Shown in pieces: positions 27,501 to 34,312 of a stretch of DNA of 49,370 bases. The number at the start of each line of letters is the position of its first letter. Position 1 is the stretch's first letter. The DNA comes from a virus: IMG/VR virus record IMGVR_UViG_3300025941_000035, positions 1 through 49,370 of that record. The stretch is one strand, 5' to 3'. The position numbers were made by a program, and so were the translations under genes. The notes under the pieces were generated by a model. The model made no database searches. It saw only the letters and a list, made by a program, of their open reading frames with translations, and was not told the DNA's origin.

Positions 27501-27900
27501 GGACGCCGATGGAGAGGACCCCAGCTACGGGCTGGTCGAGATGCTGTCCTCCTCGTGGGCCTCGGACTCCCAGTCGGACACCGGCACCTATACACAGGCC
27601 GGACTGGCTACGGTCGAGGCATCCTTCGCTGAGTTCGCCGAGCGCAGCATCGCCAGTCGCTACCCGCCTCCCGTGATCGTCCGTATCCCTGACAACACCA
27701 CTGTGCACCCGAACACGGTGATCTCGATTCAGCACCTCGTACCCGGCGTCGTCGTCCCGCTCCGGTCCACCAGCACCCTGCGCACGGTGACCGGCAACCA
27801 GAAGCTGGACTCGGTGAAGGTCGTGGAGGTCAAGGGCGTAGAGACCGTCTCGATCACGCTGTCTCCGTTCAACCACGAGTTGGAGGTGGACGGGCCATGA
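24520..27900 (+). CDS. large minor tail protein, Gp37-like with binding modules
   Basis: 1126 residues, GTG start. Beta-rich Ig/FN3-like segments occur around TSPDNGTLVTAGEEITF (about 225-245) and TSPINRNAIPVNVPVTL (about 445-462). A jelly-roll carbohydrate-binding-like module (about 520-676) starts with GGFEGGTLDGWQ. From about 745 the sequence resembles phage Gp37-like baseplate/tail proteins (GWDVDCGELLKDLQTW and VTINAKDVMAYVYRR). A dispersed palindrome encodes VSGN at about 489-492. It is probably a baseplate protein that displays glycan-binding domains. ATGA-coupled to the next gene. Confidence 0.7.
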   Translation: MVSWAQDGIISGTIRDALKTTPGSTGSRTKVLNIADAAIDSLGTSYAGLFTINGSVDAEITTRVQYHVPHNQSSGGGGWEGRYARLNSDVVISGVFNWTSGDVTAATTASQGMVATVFLVPDTVDGVRQFTDVPSPTRLLAVGADPLSGSQVFRSPDNASVAGNNAFEITIPSINLAPNTKYWALLAPCFFNPFTTPSFTNDIPRTPVDTKCRALSFWTNRTPLAPTITSPDNGTLVTAGEEITFSFTPNDPDALPDAPDEQFNWSFADLAGVQVQYAAQPTEDDPTPTWTDLPIVTMSGDMTVGDGWFIENSDSTLPQDGAEALRNNRTMKIICGSSLLKVGQGNLPSGQWQLRVRTFDYGHSMTTVRQDDVSVPPNQYAVHGYGPLGTRGPLGPVTAAMGPFPATNYTPDTFPAENTSPWSEPVNLTIATQVPPPTLTSPINRNAIPVNVPVTLRWKYRNTHRPPNPQAKREVQIRKVGDLAWTTLVSGNQTDEFYDIATPAANLADPPAYPTPVEYFADGGFEGGTLDGWQTTSVNGLTNHNYTGSGQPPHSGNRALVLNPVSAIAPVIYHYFDFVFPPAFYTLEGWVTNGNAGWVIVQFMFTNLSQEAFPPETGRVVMIDGSPGWQRVLFENVPVPLGATQALISVNAVENVDAPDPATDVSEVWLDDWSLRGSLSNPVDPPVYPADVIVDQAPITYTLEASFEYEWRVRVADSAHVTSEWSDPSRFWIVPQGSESLVPAGTIDGGTLGCGTHRVEIYRRGGLTRVGEITQVSYVDWSRVRDDISDAKIVVSGWDVDCGELLKDLQTWAYEVVIFRDNGISVDRVWEGPITLLSYENNQVTINAKDVMAYVYRRIIKQAMNDSGAVGGDTVTNRATRILQNVLAPDDPNLLRYLTTVYGVDDATEYRNLPPYSRTAFEEIDDMAANAGLDYAAVGRAILVWGTKNPLGVLPEFRDENLGSSPIVSEYGMSMANLYSVSDGNGVHGEANRLDADGEDPSYGLVEMLSSSWASDSQSDTGTYTQAGLATVEASFAEFAERSIASRYPPPVIVRIPDNTTVHPNTVISIQHLVPGVVVPLRSTSTLRTVTGNQKLDSVKVVEVKGVETVSITLSPFNHELEVDGP
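25984..25995. repeat. dispersed palindrome site 16
   Basis: GTTTCTGGAAAC inside the large minor tail gene (VSGN), between Ig-like and jelly-roll parts. Confidence 0.9.
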
Positions 27901-28697
27901 GCCAGGACTGGCGCGTCGGCACGAACTCCGACGACTACTTCCGCCACCGGGACAAGAGGATCGCCACCGAGGAGCGGCGTCCGGTCGTGCGCAAGGCGTC
28001 CGATCTGGTCGGTCCAGGCATCAACTCCTCGGCCACCAGGATCACCGACTTCAACGACACCCTCGCCACCTTCAACGGGTACTACTCCGCTGACGTGGGA
28101 GCGGCGTACGCACCGAACGCCACCGACCCGTTCATCGGCTTCGTCTCCATGGATGAGTCGCTCGGTGGCCGTCAGGTGTTCACGAGTCTGGTTTCTGGAA
28201 ACGAGTACACCCGGGTGTTCTTGCGCAACCCGGCCGACGAGAGTTCAATCTCCTGGGGGCTGTGGCACAGCGGAGACGAGGGGCTGGCCCCGGCCACCGT
28301 GTACGCCACGACGATGATCTCCACCCTGCTGCCGGACACGGACGCGACCCACCTCGTCATGCCGGTGGTGGAGTTCAGCGGAGAGGGCAGCACGTTCGCT
28401 CGCGCCAGCGACAAGATGAATGTCCTGCGCCCCGGCGTCTACACCGGGTACGTGTGGGTGCATACTGTCGAGAACATCACTGTGGATGACGTGCAGGTCG
28501 AGCACCCGAACGGAGACGTGCAGACGTACGACATCCTCTACGCCATCAGTGGATCGACCGGGGTCATGGTGCCTCTGCACTTCATTGCAACTGATGGCCT
28601 TGGCTACGTGCGGGTCACGATCACTCAGTCCAGCGGTAGCACAGCGACCGGGCAGTTCCTCCGGATGAACCTGACCCGGATCGGTGACGTCAGCTAG
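27897..28697 (+). CDS. minor tail protein, receptor-binding candidate
   Basis: 266 residues, ATG overlapping the previous stop. It has a charged N-terminal 35 residues and a beta-rich body ending in a jelly-roll-like C-terminus (about 150-266). It is the last rightward gene of the tail block, a common place for receptor-binding proteins. A palindrome encodes VSGN at about 99-102. Its stop overlaps the convergent gene by 8 bases. Confidence 0.55.
   Translation: MSQDWRVGTNSDDYFRHRDKRIATEERRPVVRKASDLVGPGINSSATRITDFNDTLATFNGYYSADVGAAYAPNATDPFIGFVSMDESLGGRQVFTSLVSGNEYTRVFLRNPADESSISWGLWHSGDEGLAPATVYATTMISTLLPDTDATHLVMPVVEFSGEGSTFARASDKMNVLRPGVYTGYVWVHTVENITVDDVQVEHPNGDVQTYDILYAISGSTGVMVPLHFIATDGLGYVRVTITQSSGSTATGQFLRMNLTRIGDVS
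28191..28202. repeat. dispersed palindrome site 17
   Basis: GTTTCTGGAAAC in the last rightward gene (VSGN). Confidence 0.9.
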
Positions 28698-29409
28698 GCT
28701 GCTGCTGCTGCTCCCACCGCGACGGCTTCGGGAAACGCTGTTGGAGCATGAGCCCGTACTTGCGCCAGGAGATGTCGGAGGTGCTGACCCACGGGGCGTG
28801 TTGGTTGCCCTCGGCCACGCCCAGCTTGACGTCGGCCACCGGCACCGCTTCGACCTCGTTGAGAACCCCGTAGATGGTGCGCCACTGTGGGATGTCCCCC
28901 TCCAGGTCTCCGTCCCACTTGGTCAGGGCCGAGAGCATGGCTTGAGGCTTGCACAGGAGCGGCCTGTGGACGTCGTAGGACAGCGGTGAGGGGTAACCCT
29001 GGTTGGTCAGCCACAGGCCCGTCAGATCGAGGCTTCGCACGAACCACATGTCGTCGCGCTGGGGGAACATGGCGAGGTGCTGGGCCAGGGTCCGGTTGCG
29101 CCGGTACACAGGCAGTGCCACCACCGGGTCGGTGCAGAAGAAGTCGTCGTTCATGTAGACGGCTTCGTCGTACCCGTTAGCGAATGCCCACTGCGCTCCG
29201 ATGATGACGTTGGTCCACACGTTGGCCTGCGCGCTCTGGTACAGGTTGCCCTGTACGAAGGCGTCGGGCTCCAGCCAGGACGGGTGGTCGCCCACCACGA
29301 GCAGGTACAGTCCATCCGGCAGGAGCAGATGCTCCTCCCACGAGCGCAGCGCGTAGCGGAGTTCCTCGTTGTCCTCGCCCGCTCGGAGCGGGAGGATGAG
29401 TAGCGTCAT
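28690..29409 (-). CDS. glycosyltransferase-like protein (DDF motif)
   Basis: 239 residues. MTLLILPLRA at the N-terminus, a nucleotide-binding-like first half and the acidic motif VYMNDDFF (about 85-91) fit a GT-A glycosyltransferase, perhaps near the Stealth/capsular type. It is the most distal gene of the leftward operon and ATGA-coupled to the gene before it. GT-type genes at 30861, 31798 and 2955 suggest one glycosylation function. Near its C-terminus a GCTTCGGGAAAC stretch on the plus strand is a two-mismatch relative of the palindrome. Confidence 0.55.
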   Translation of the reverse strand: MTLLILPLRAGEDNEELRYALRSWEEHLLLPDGLYLLVVGDHPSWLEPDAFVQGNLYQSAQANVWTNVIIGAQWAFANGYDEAVYMNDDFFCTDPVVALPVYRRNRTLAQHLAMFPQRDDMWFVRSLDLTGLWLTNQGYPSPLSYDVHRPLLCKPQAMLSALTKWDGDLEGDIPQWRTIYGVLNEVEAVPVADVKLGVAEGNQHAPWVSTSDISWRKYGLMLQQRFPKPSRWEQQQQPS

Positions 29410-29543
29410 GGCTTGTCCACGTATTCGACAGCGGTCGGAACTGTCCCGTGGTCAAGGCAGTAGATCGTGCCCGGAACCACTTCATCTCCGCAAGCTTCCG
29501 TGTCGAACATACCGATGATTGACTGGCATCCACTCACAGCCAT
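29406..29543 (-). CDS. small hypothetical protein
   Basis: 45 residues with three cysteines and a CLDH motif. Starts inside the end of the upstream gene (10-base overlap) and ends in ATGA overlap with the glycosyltransferase-like gene. Function unknown; it may bind a metal. Confidence 0.55.
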   Translation of the reverse strand: MAVSGCQSIIGMFDTEACGDEVVPGTIYCLDHGTVPTAVEYVDKP

Positions 29544-29749
29544 ATCGCCTGCCCTCCGTGCTTCTCGTTGACGTGCTTGTCGGCCTGCGTCTCGACCACC
29601 TTACGGCGACGGTGGTACTTCTTGGTGCCGCAGTTGCAGTGAAACCCGAACCCGCCGTCTCCGCTCACCATCCGCAGGAAGGCGATGTTGACCTTGCCGC
29701 TCTGGGACTTGATGGGTTTCTGGAAACCCTTGGTCTCGGGGCGGGTCAC
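29534..29749 (-). CDS. small zinc-finger-like protein
   Basis: 71 residues, basic, with FHCNCGTKKYHRRRKV and a later HVNEKH, which could form a Cys2His2-like zinc site. GTG start overlapping the upstream stop. Codons 8-12 (GFQKP) are a dispersed palindrome. Probably nucleic acid-binding if the zinc site is real. Confidence 0.55.
   Translation of the reverse strand: MTRPETKGFQKPIKSQSGKVNIAFLRMVSGDGGFGFHCNCGTKKYHRRRKVVETQADKHVNEKHGGQAIWL
29716..29727. repeat. dispersed palindrome site 18
   Basis: GTTTCTGGAAAC on the plus strand; read GFQKP in the leftward 71-residue protein. Confidence 0.9.
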
Positions 29750-29973
29750 TGGCCTGCCTCCGCCTCACGTAGGTAGGCGGGGTCGCCCTTGTGCTTCGCC
29801 CCGCCCGACGCGGCCGACCGCTCTGCGTACTTGGTCGGCTGGTGCCGAGGGCAGGGCTCATGCCACTCGCGGGCCCCGTTGTAGACGATGTGAGCGCCGG
29901 TCTCTGGACGGCACCGGGCCAACGAGGACTCGACGGAACCGTCACAGGGCCGGTCGGGGTACTGGATCATCAT
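29746..29973 (-). CDS. hypothetical protein
   Basis: 75 residues with two Cys/His pairs (CRPETGAHIVYNGAREWHEPC, split here as CRPETGAH and HEPCPRH), possibly a zinc ribbon. Overlaps the neighbours at both ends by ATGA/GTGA. No family recognised. Confidence 0.55.
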   Translation of the reverse strand: MMIQYPDRPCDGSVESSLARCRPETGAHIVYNGAREWHEPCPRHQPTKYAERSAASGGAKHKGDPAYLREAEAGQ

Positions 29974-30116
29974 GGCATCCTCCCGTTCCGGATGGCGTCC
30001 GCGAGCAGGAAGAACCCACCCACCAGCACCCAGCAGATGTCATAGCGATATGCCGAGACGGCCATGCCGATCATGGTGACAACGATGAAGCCGAACCTCG
30101 CTCCACCCGGCGTCAT
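29970..30116 (-). CDS. small two-helix membrane protein
   Basis: 48 residues, almost all hydrophobic: FIVVTMIGMAVSAY and WVLVGGFFLLADAI separated by a short polar turn. Fits one or two membrane helices. ATGA-coupled on both sides. Confidence 0.6.
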   Translation of the reverse strand: MTPGGARFGFIVVTMIGMAVSAYRYDICWVLVGGFFLLADAIRNGRMP

Positions 30117-30460
30117 GACGCCACCTCGTGCGTCTTGTCGAGGATGGCCTCGGCCCGCTCACGCAACCACAGGCTCGGGACGTTCGGCCCGTTCTCCACC
30201 CAGATAGTGTTGGCGATGCGGGCTAGCTCGGCCTGCCCGTCCATGCCGGACAGAGCATCAGCGGCAGCCATCAGGACCCGGGCGGCGAACGCGTCGCCGA
30301 CGAATGCGGCCACCATCGACAAGCACTTGGCGTGCTCGGCGTCCTGCTCGACCATCTCGTTGTCGAACATGCGGCGGATGTCGAAACTGACGTAGATCAG
30401 GCACACTGACACGAACGCCAGCAGGCAGCACAGCACGTAGATAACCACGCTCTGCGTCAT
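30113..30460 (-). CDS. single-pass membrane protein
   Basis: 115 residues: an N-terminal transmembrane helix (VVIYVLCCLLAFVSVCLIYV, residues 5-24) and a helical soluble part of about 90 residues. The ATG overlaps the upstream TGA. Could anchor another protein of the module. No family recognised. Confidence 0.6.
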   Translation of the reverse strand: MTQSVVIYVLCCLLAFVSVCLIYVSFDIRRMFDNEMVEQDAEHAKCLSMVAAFVGDAFAARVLMAAADALSGMDGQAELARIANTIWVENGPNVPSLWLRERAEAILDKTHEVAS

Positions 30461-30864
30461 GACTCCTCCCCGCTCAGCACGGACCACGCCTCGGCCAGCC
30501 CGAACGGGCTCCGGTCGTCCATGGTGTGGGGGTTGGTGCGGAAGGACACGAGTACGCCGTCACTGCCCGGAATGACGTACTCGATGCGTGGGTCGGTGTT
30601 GTACGCCGGGTCTCCGAGCAACTCCAGCAACAGCCGGAAGTCCGGGTCGGTTCCATCGGCAGGCACGAACGTCACGTCGAACGCCACGCCCCGGGGGTTG
30701 CGGCTGCTCACCTCATAGATGACGCCGGGGAACAGTTGCTCGACCTCGGAGATCAATTGCTCCATCGCGTAGCAGTTTCGGTCGTTCGGCTTGTACATGG
30801 CGGGCGCGTCCCCCTCCGCCGCGCCAGCATCCATCGGAACTGGCGCGTTGTCCTTCTTGGTCAT
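30457..30864 (-). CDS. hypothetical protein
   Basis: 135 residues, soluble, alpha/beta, with an N-terminal 30-residue low-complexity part. GGAGGTAAGG before the ATG is among the best ribosome sites of the leftward arm and decides the start over an upstream in-frame ATG at 30894. ATGA-coupled at both ends. Function unknown. Confidence 0.6.
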   Translation of the reverse strand: MTKKDNAPVPMDAGAAEGDAPAMYKPNDRNCYAMEQLISEVEQLFPGVIYEVSSRNPRGVAFDVTFVPADGTDPDFRLLLELLGDPAYNTDPRIEYVIPGSDGVLVSFRTNPHTMDDRSPFGLAEAWSVLSGEES

Positions 30865-31631
30865 GCCCTTACCTCCATCAGTCGTCTTGCCCATTCTCTG
30901 TCTCCCGTGCTCACCCTGTGCCGCAGTGCGGCGAGGAGTCCCTTGTTGTGCTCGGTAGCTCTCCTGTCTGCGTCCGTCAGGTGGTCGCCCTTGTGACCCG
31001 GAAGGTGGTACAGATGCACGGCGGGGCCGGTCACGTACCGTGTCGTCTGTCCGGTGAGGAAGGCGAACGCCTCCTCGATGATGTTGTCGTCGTACCAGTT
31101 GCCGGACGTCGCCTCGGTGAACCCACCTGTCAGGTCGAGCGTCTCGCGGGACACGACGTTGATGGCACCGATGCTGCGGCCGTTGTCCATGACGTACTCC
31201 GGCGTCAGGCCGAAGATGGACTGCGGGTCGCTCGGGGACTTGACCCACCAGCGAGCCGACCACGGCACGCCTCTGTCGTTGTACACCTCGCGGATGATCT
31301 CGGTGGTGGAGTCGGACAGGTAGCGGTACTGCATGAACGGGACCACCAGCCCCGGTCGCTCCTGTGCTAGCTCGACCGCACTGACCACCTGGGACGGAGG
31401 AACCAGCATGTCGGCCTCGGTGAATACGAACATGTCGACGGTGGGGTTTCTGGAAACCGCCAGGTTGTACGCCTTGTGCCGATTGAACTGCTGACTGCCC
31501 GACAGTCCGTCGTCCACGATCTGCGCTTCCAGTCCGTGGGCGAACCACCAGGCTTGCACGACCTCCAGATTGGCGTGCCTGCGAGGGTCGATGCCCCGGT
31601 CACGGAACGGGATGATGACTGCGATGTTCAC
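30861..31631 (-). CDS. GT2-family glycosyltransferase
   Basis: 256 residues. The N-terminal NIAVIIPFRDRG, the strand ending QIVDDG (about 37-42), the motif KAYNLAVS (about 53-60) and the acidic FTEADML (about 70-76) are the ordered marks of GT2/GT27-like enzymes using nucleotide-sugar donors. A palindrome encodes VSRN at 59-62. Later TGGF and YYDDNIIEE-like stretches fit the acceptor half. Probably adds a sugar to a virion protein or host component together with the neighbouring methyltransferase. Confidence 0.8.
   Translation of the reverse strand: MNIAVIIPFRDRGIDPRRHANLEVVQAWWFAHGLEAQIVDDGLSGSQQFNRHKAYNLAVSRNPTVDMFVFTEADMLVPPSQVVSAVELAQERPGLVVPFMQYRYLSDSTTEIIREVYNDRGVPWSARWWVKSPSDPQSIFGLTPEYVMDNGRSIGAINVVSRETLDLTGGFTEATSGNWYDDNIIEEAFAFLTGQTTRYVTGPAVHLYHLPGHKGDHLTDADRRATEHNKGLLAALRHRVSTGDREWARRLMEVRA
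31446..31457. repeat. dispersed palindrome site 19
   Basis: GTTTCTGGAAAC on the plus strand; read VSRN in the GT2 glycosyltransferase. Confidence 0.9.
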
Positions 31632-31801
31632 CCGCCCATCACCTTCTTGAATCGGTCGAGTTGCGCATCAGTCATGGTGCGTAGGCGCTTCTCGGTGGAC
31701 TCACTCGCAGTGATCCTGAACCCATCGACTTCGATGGTGTACTTGTCGACTCGAACGATCCGAGTCATCTCTGTCCTGCCCGCCGCTGTTTCTCCTGTCA
31801 T
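31628..31801 (-). CDS. small hypothetical protein
   Basis: 57 residues with a short beta-rich middle (RVDKYTIEVDGFRITAS) and a basic helical C-terminus. ATGA-coupled between two glycosyltransferase genes. Function unknown. Confidence 0.6.
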   Translation of the reverse strand: MTGETAAGRTEMTRIVRVDKYTIEVDGFRITASESTEKRLRTMTDAQLDRFKKVMGG

Positions 31802-32724
31802 CCTAGGTACTCCTTGCTCAGTAGCAGGTACTCGTCCCGCCACTTGTCCAGTTCGGCCGGAGGCATTCGCTTGTCTTGTGGACCGAAGGTCAGGTGCGCT
31901 GCGTGGAACGTGGTGCAGATCCATGGCAGCATCCGATCCACGGCACCCTCGTCCCCCAGCCGCGAGTCGTTGGCGAACCACGTAGCCAGGCGCTTCATGG
32001 TCTGGTGGCTGAAAGCGATGCAGTTGATCGACACCGCCTCACCGGGCCGGGTGCGCACGTAGGCAGGAGGGCTGTCCGGCGAGGTGCAGTGTCCCCGGGT
32101 CGGCCTAGCCAGGAACCGCTGATGGCACCAGCGGGCGAACTCGGGGTCCTCGTGCAGCGCCCACCACCGCCTGTCGTTGCGGGGGTAGTACGGGTCACCG
32201 ACTGAGAACTTGTTCGCCGTCAGCATGGAGTCGACCGAGTACTTGGCGCAGACCACGTTGTTCATGACGTTGGCCGAGACCACCCGCTCGGGGTGATCGA
32301 TCACCGGCTGGATCAGATCGGCGAACCGATCGGTTTCCAGAAACAGAACGTCGTCGTCCACCTTGACGTAGATGGTGTCGGGCGGGTTCTGGTCGAACGT
32401 GTCCGCCGCGTACCACTGGTAGGGCTTCTCGTATGGGGGCCGGTGGTTCATGCACGTGCACTGCGGGTGGCCCCGTCGCCGGGGAACCCCGTTCGGGTAC
32501 AGGCACATGATGGGGTGCCCGTCATGGAGGTGCCCCAGGACTTGCACACGGCCAAGGTGAGAGCCGTGCAGTCCTTGGACGTACAGTTGGTCCCCTGGAG
32601 TCCTGGTGAGGTCCCAGAGGTGCACCTCCAAATTCGTGAAACGCTCCAGCAGGCGGTAGAGGTAGGGCATCTGCACGACCATGTTCTTCTCGCGCCCGGC
32701 GAACATGAACAGGACGATCTTCAC
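31798..32724 (-). CDS. glycosyltransferase-like protein (DDD motif)
   Basis: 308 residues. VKVDDDVLF (D123-D125) fits the metal-binding DxD of GT-A enzymes in the galactosyltransferase/GT31 style. It also has a first strand KIVLFMFAGRE and a CTCMNH cysteine pair (about 89-94). A palindrome encodes FLET at 129-132, directly after the DDD motif. Coupled by ATGA to both neighbours. Acceptor unknown. Confidence 0.65.
   Translation of the reverse strand: MKIVLFMFAGREKNMVVQMPYLYRLLERFTNLEVHLWDLTRTPGDQLYVQGLHGSHLGRVQVLGHLHDGHPIMCLYPNGVPRRRGHPQCTCMNHRPPYEKPYQWYAADTFDQNPPDTIYVKVDDDVLFLETDRFADLIQPVIDHPERVVSANVMNNVVCAKYSVDSMLTANKFSVGDPYYPRNDRRWWALHEDPEFARWCHQRFLARPTRGHCTSPDSPPAYVRTRPGEAVSINCIAFSHQTMKRLATWFANDSRLGDEGAVDRMLPWICTTFHAAHLTFGPQDKRMPPAELDKWRDEYLLLSKEYLG
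32333..32344. repeat. dispersed palindrome site 20
   Basis: GTTTCCAGAAAC on the plus strand; read FLET beside the DDD motif of the 308-residue glycosyltransferase-like protein. Confidence 0.9.
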
Positions 32725-33113
32725 TCGGGCTCACTCCCCGAGTACGGCTCGACGTCGACTGAGCGGCGCTTGCACTTCGGGGCGTGCTCGACCAGAGGCA
32801 TCCCGGCGCACGCGGAGCAGTAGACGATCTCCTCGTTGGGCGACTGTGTGTCGCCGCTCAGGAACTCCATCGCCTGGCCCTTGATCCAGATGGGCCGGGT
32901 GGTCAGGTTCTCCTGCTCGATCAGCAAACGCATCTTGGTCTCTTGCTCCCGGCTGTGCTCGGCCAGGGATCGGACGAAGATAGGCAGTACAGCGGCGAGG
33001 GTGTTGATGCCGTTGTAGAACTCAGAGTTGCCCCGGTAGAGGTCGCCGTACTCTCCCGGCTCCTCCAGAGTGAGAGCCTTCCGTAGTGCGTCTCGCTGGA
33101 ATGAACTACTCAT
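32721..33113 (-). CDS. hypothetical zinc-binding-like protein
   Basis: 130 residues from ATG 33113; an in-frame GTG at 33122 would add three. A helical N-terminal part is followed by CSACAGMPLVEHAPKC, a possible CxxC...H...C zinc site near the C-terminus. Lies between the glycosyltransferase and the methyltransferase genes. Function unknown. Confidence 0.6.
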   Translation of the reverse strand: MSSSFQRDALRKALTLEEPGEYGDLYRGNSEFYNGINTLAAVLPIFVRSLAEHSREQETKMRLLIEQENLTTRPIWIKGQAMEFLSGDTQSPNEEIVYCSACAGMPLVEHAPKCKRRSVDVEPYSGSEPE

Positions 33114-33114
33114 G

Positions 33115-33744
33115 TCAGTCACTCACCTTGTGGATGCGGATGGCCCACTGCTCGCGGCCATGGCCGATGACGAACCACTCCAGCCAAGGCTCGGCGTAGT
33201 CACGAAATGCTTGCTGCTCCCCTGGCATGGTGCCGTGGAAGTCGTCGTCGTAGCCGTGGAACTCATCGAACACCAGGATGCAACCCGGCTTGATGTGCGG
33301 GCCGATGGAGGCCAGACACGTGATGGTCGAGGAGTACAGGTCGGCGTCGAAGTGGATCAGCGCGATCTTCTCGGGCCAGTCGTAACCGACCACGGTGTCC
33401 TTGAACCACCCCGGCACGATGGTCGCGTTCGGGATCTCGCGCATCTCCAACTCGGAGAAGGTCCCTGCCGGGAACCCTGGACGCCAGTTCTCGGGCAGCC
33501 CCTGGAACGAGTCGAACGAGATCACGGGCAGCACGTCCGCGATCATCTCCGTGGTGACACCAGCGCCAGTGCCGAACTCGACGGCGACCGACCCCTCCTC
33601 GAAGTAGCCCTCGCGCTGCTCCTCGCGGATGTCATCGAGGCAGAACGCCAGTAGTGATCTGTCCGGTCCCTCCGGCCCTCCGGTGAGGTCAAGCCCCAGG
33701 TCGTACAGGCCGGTGTAGAGATCGCGTCGGGACTGCTTGCTCAT
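33115..33744 (-). CDS. TylF/MycF-type SAM-dependent methyltransferase
   Basis: 209 residues. The SAM-binding motif is VAVEFGTGAGVTTEM (about 52-66), followed by FDSFQGLPENW and the metal-binding IHFDADLYSST, the marks of macrocin O-methyltransferase-like (TylF) enzymes that methylate sugar hydroxyls. Later FDEFHG fits the same family. Its place in a block of glycosyltransferases suggests O-methylation of the transferred sugar. Confidence 0.8.
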   Translation of the reverse strand: MSKQSRRDLYTGLYDLGLDLTGGPEGPDRSLLAFCLDDIREEQREGYFEEGSVAVEFGTGAGVTTEMIADVLPVISFDSFQGLPENWRPGFPAGTFSELEMREIPNATIVPGWFKDTVVGYDWPEKIALIHFDADLYSSTITCLASIGPHIKPGCILVFDEFHGYDDDFHGTMPGEQQAFRDYAEPWLEWFVIGHGREQWAIRIHKVSD

Positions 33745-34061
33745 CGCTCCAACCCCCTCTGGATATTGAGCGCCTGCCTGTCCAGCTTGGCTGCCTCGTT
33801 GCGGAGCCGGTCTATCTCCTCGATCTTGGCGAGCCGCTCTTGGACGAACCTCTCCTCCGTCACTACCAAGCCGTCGCTCGACAGGGCGCGAGCGTCGACC
33901 TTGATGACGGACACCCCGGCTGCGTTGACGAGGAACTCGACCAGCGGGTTGAACTTGTAGTCCACCAGCCAAGTGTGGGTGCCGAAGTGTGTGCGTTCAC
34001 CATCGATGAACAGCGCGGCCTTCTCACCCGCCACGTAGAGGGTCAGCTTCGGCTCGCTCAT
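33741..34061 (-). CDS. hypothetical protein with C-terminal coiled coil
   Basis: 106 residues: a beta-rich N-terminal half (LTLYVAGEKAALFIDGE) and a charged helical C-terminal third with heptad-like spacing (ERLAKIEEIDRLRNEAAKL). ATGA-coupled to the methyltransferase. No family recognised. Confidence 0.6.
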   Translation of the reverse strand: MSEPKLTLYVAGEKAALFIDGERTHFGTHTWLVDYKFNPLVEFLVNAAGVSVIKVDARALSSDGLVVTEERFVQERLAKIEEIDRLRNEAAKLDRQALNIQRGLER

Positions 34062-34312
34062 TCGTCCACCGCCAGGATGAAGTCCACCCCGTCAGGACCG
34101 AGCGCCCACTCCAGGGCCTCCATCTCCAACTCGGCATGGACACCACCACCGCTGGAGTTGGGGTCGGCCATGCCACCCAACTCGGTGACCTTGGTTTCCA
34201 GAAACCGGAGGCGGCGCAGCAGGTACTGGGCACGCCTCCGCTCACGGCGAGAGAACTCGTCCCGCGTGCGGGGGTTCTCCTGGTATCGGCTCGTGGCCGC
34301 ATCCACCTTCAT
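34058..34312 (-). CDS. hypothetical basic helical protein
   Basis: 84 residues, Arg-rich first half (RRERRRAQYLLRRLR) followed by an acidic end. A palindrome encodes FLET at about 37-40. Coupled by overlapping stops and starts to both neighbours. Function unknown. Confidence 0.6.
   Translation of the reverse strand: MKVDAATSRYQENPRTRDEFSRRERRRAQYLLRRLRFLETKVTELGGMADPNSSGGGVHAELEMEALEWALGPDGVDFILAVDE
34194..34205. repeat. dispersed palindrome site 21
   Basis: GTTTCCAGAAAC on the plus strand; read FLET in the 84-residue protein. Confidence 0.9.

Noticed and set aside
28726-28737. GCTTCGGGAAAC as a 38th palindrome
   Set aside because: Two mismatches, including one in an arm; no other evidence.
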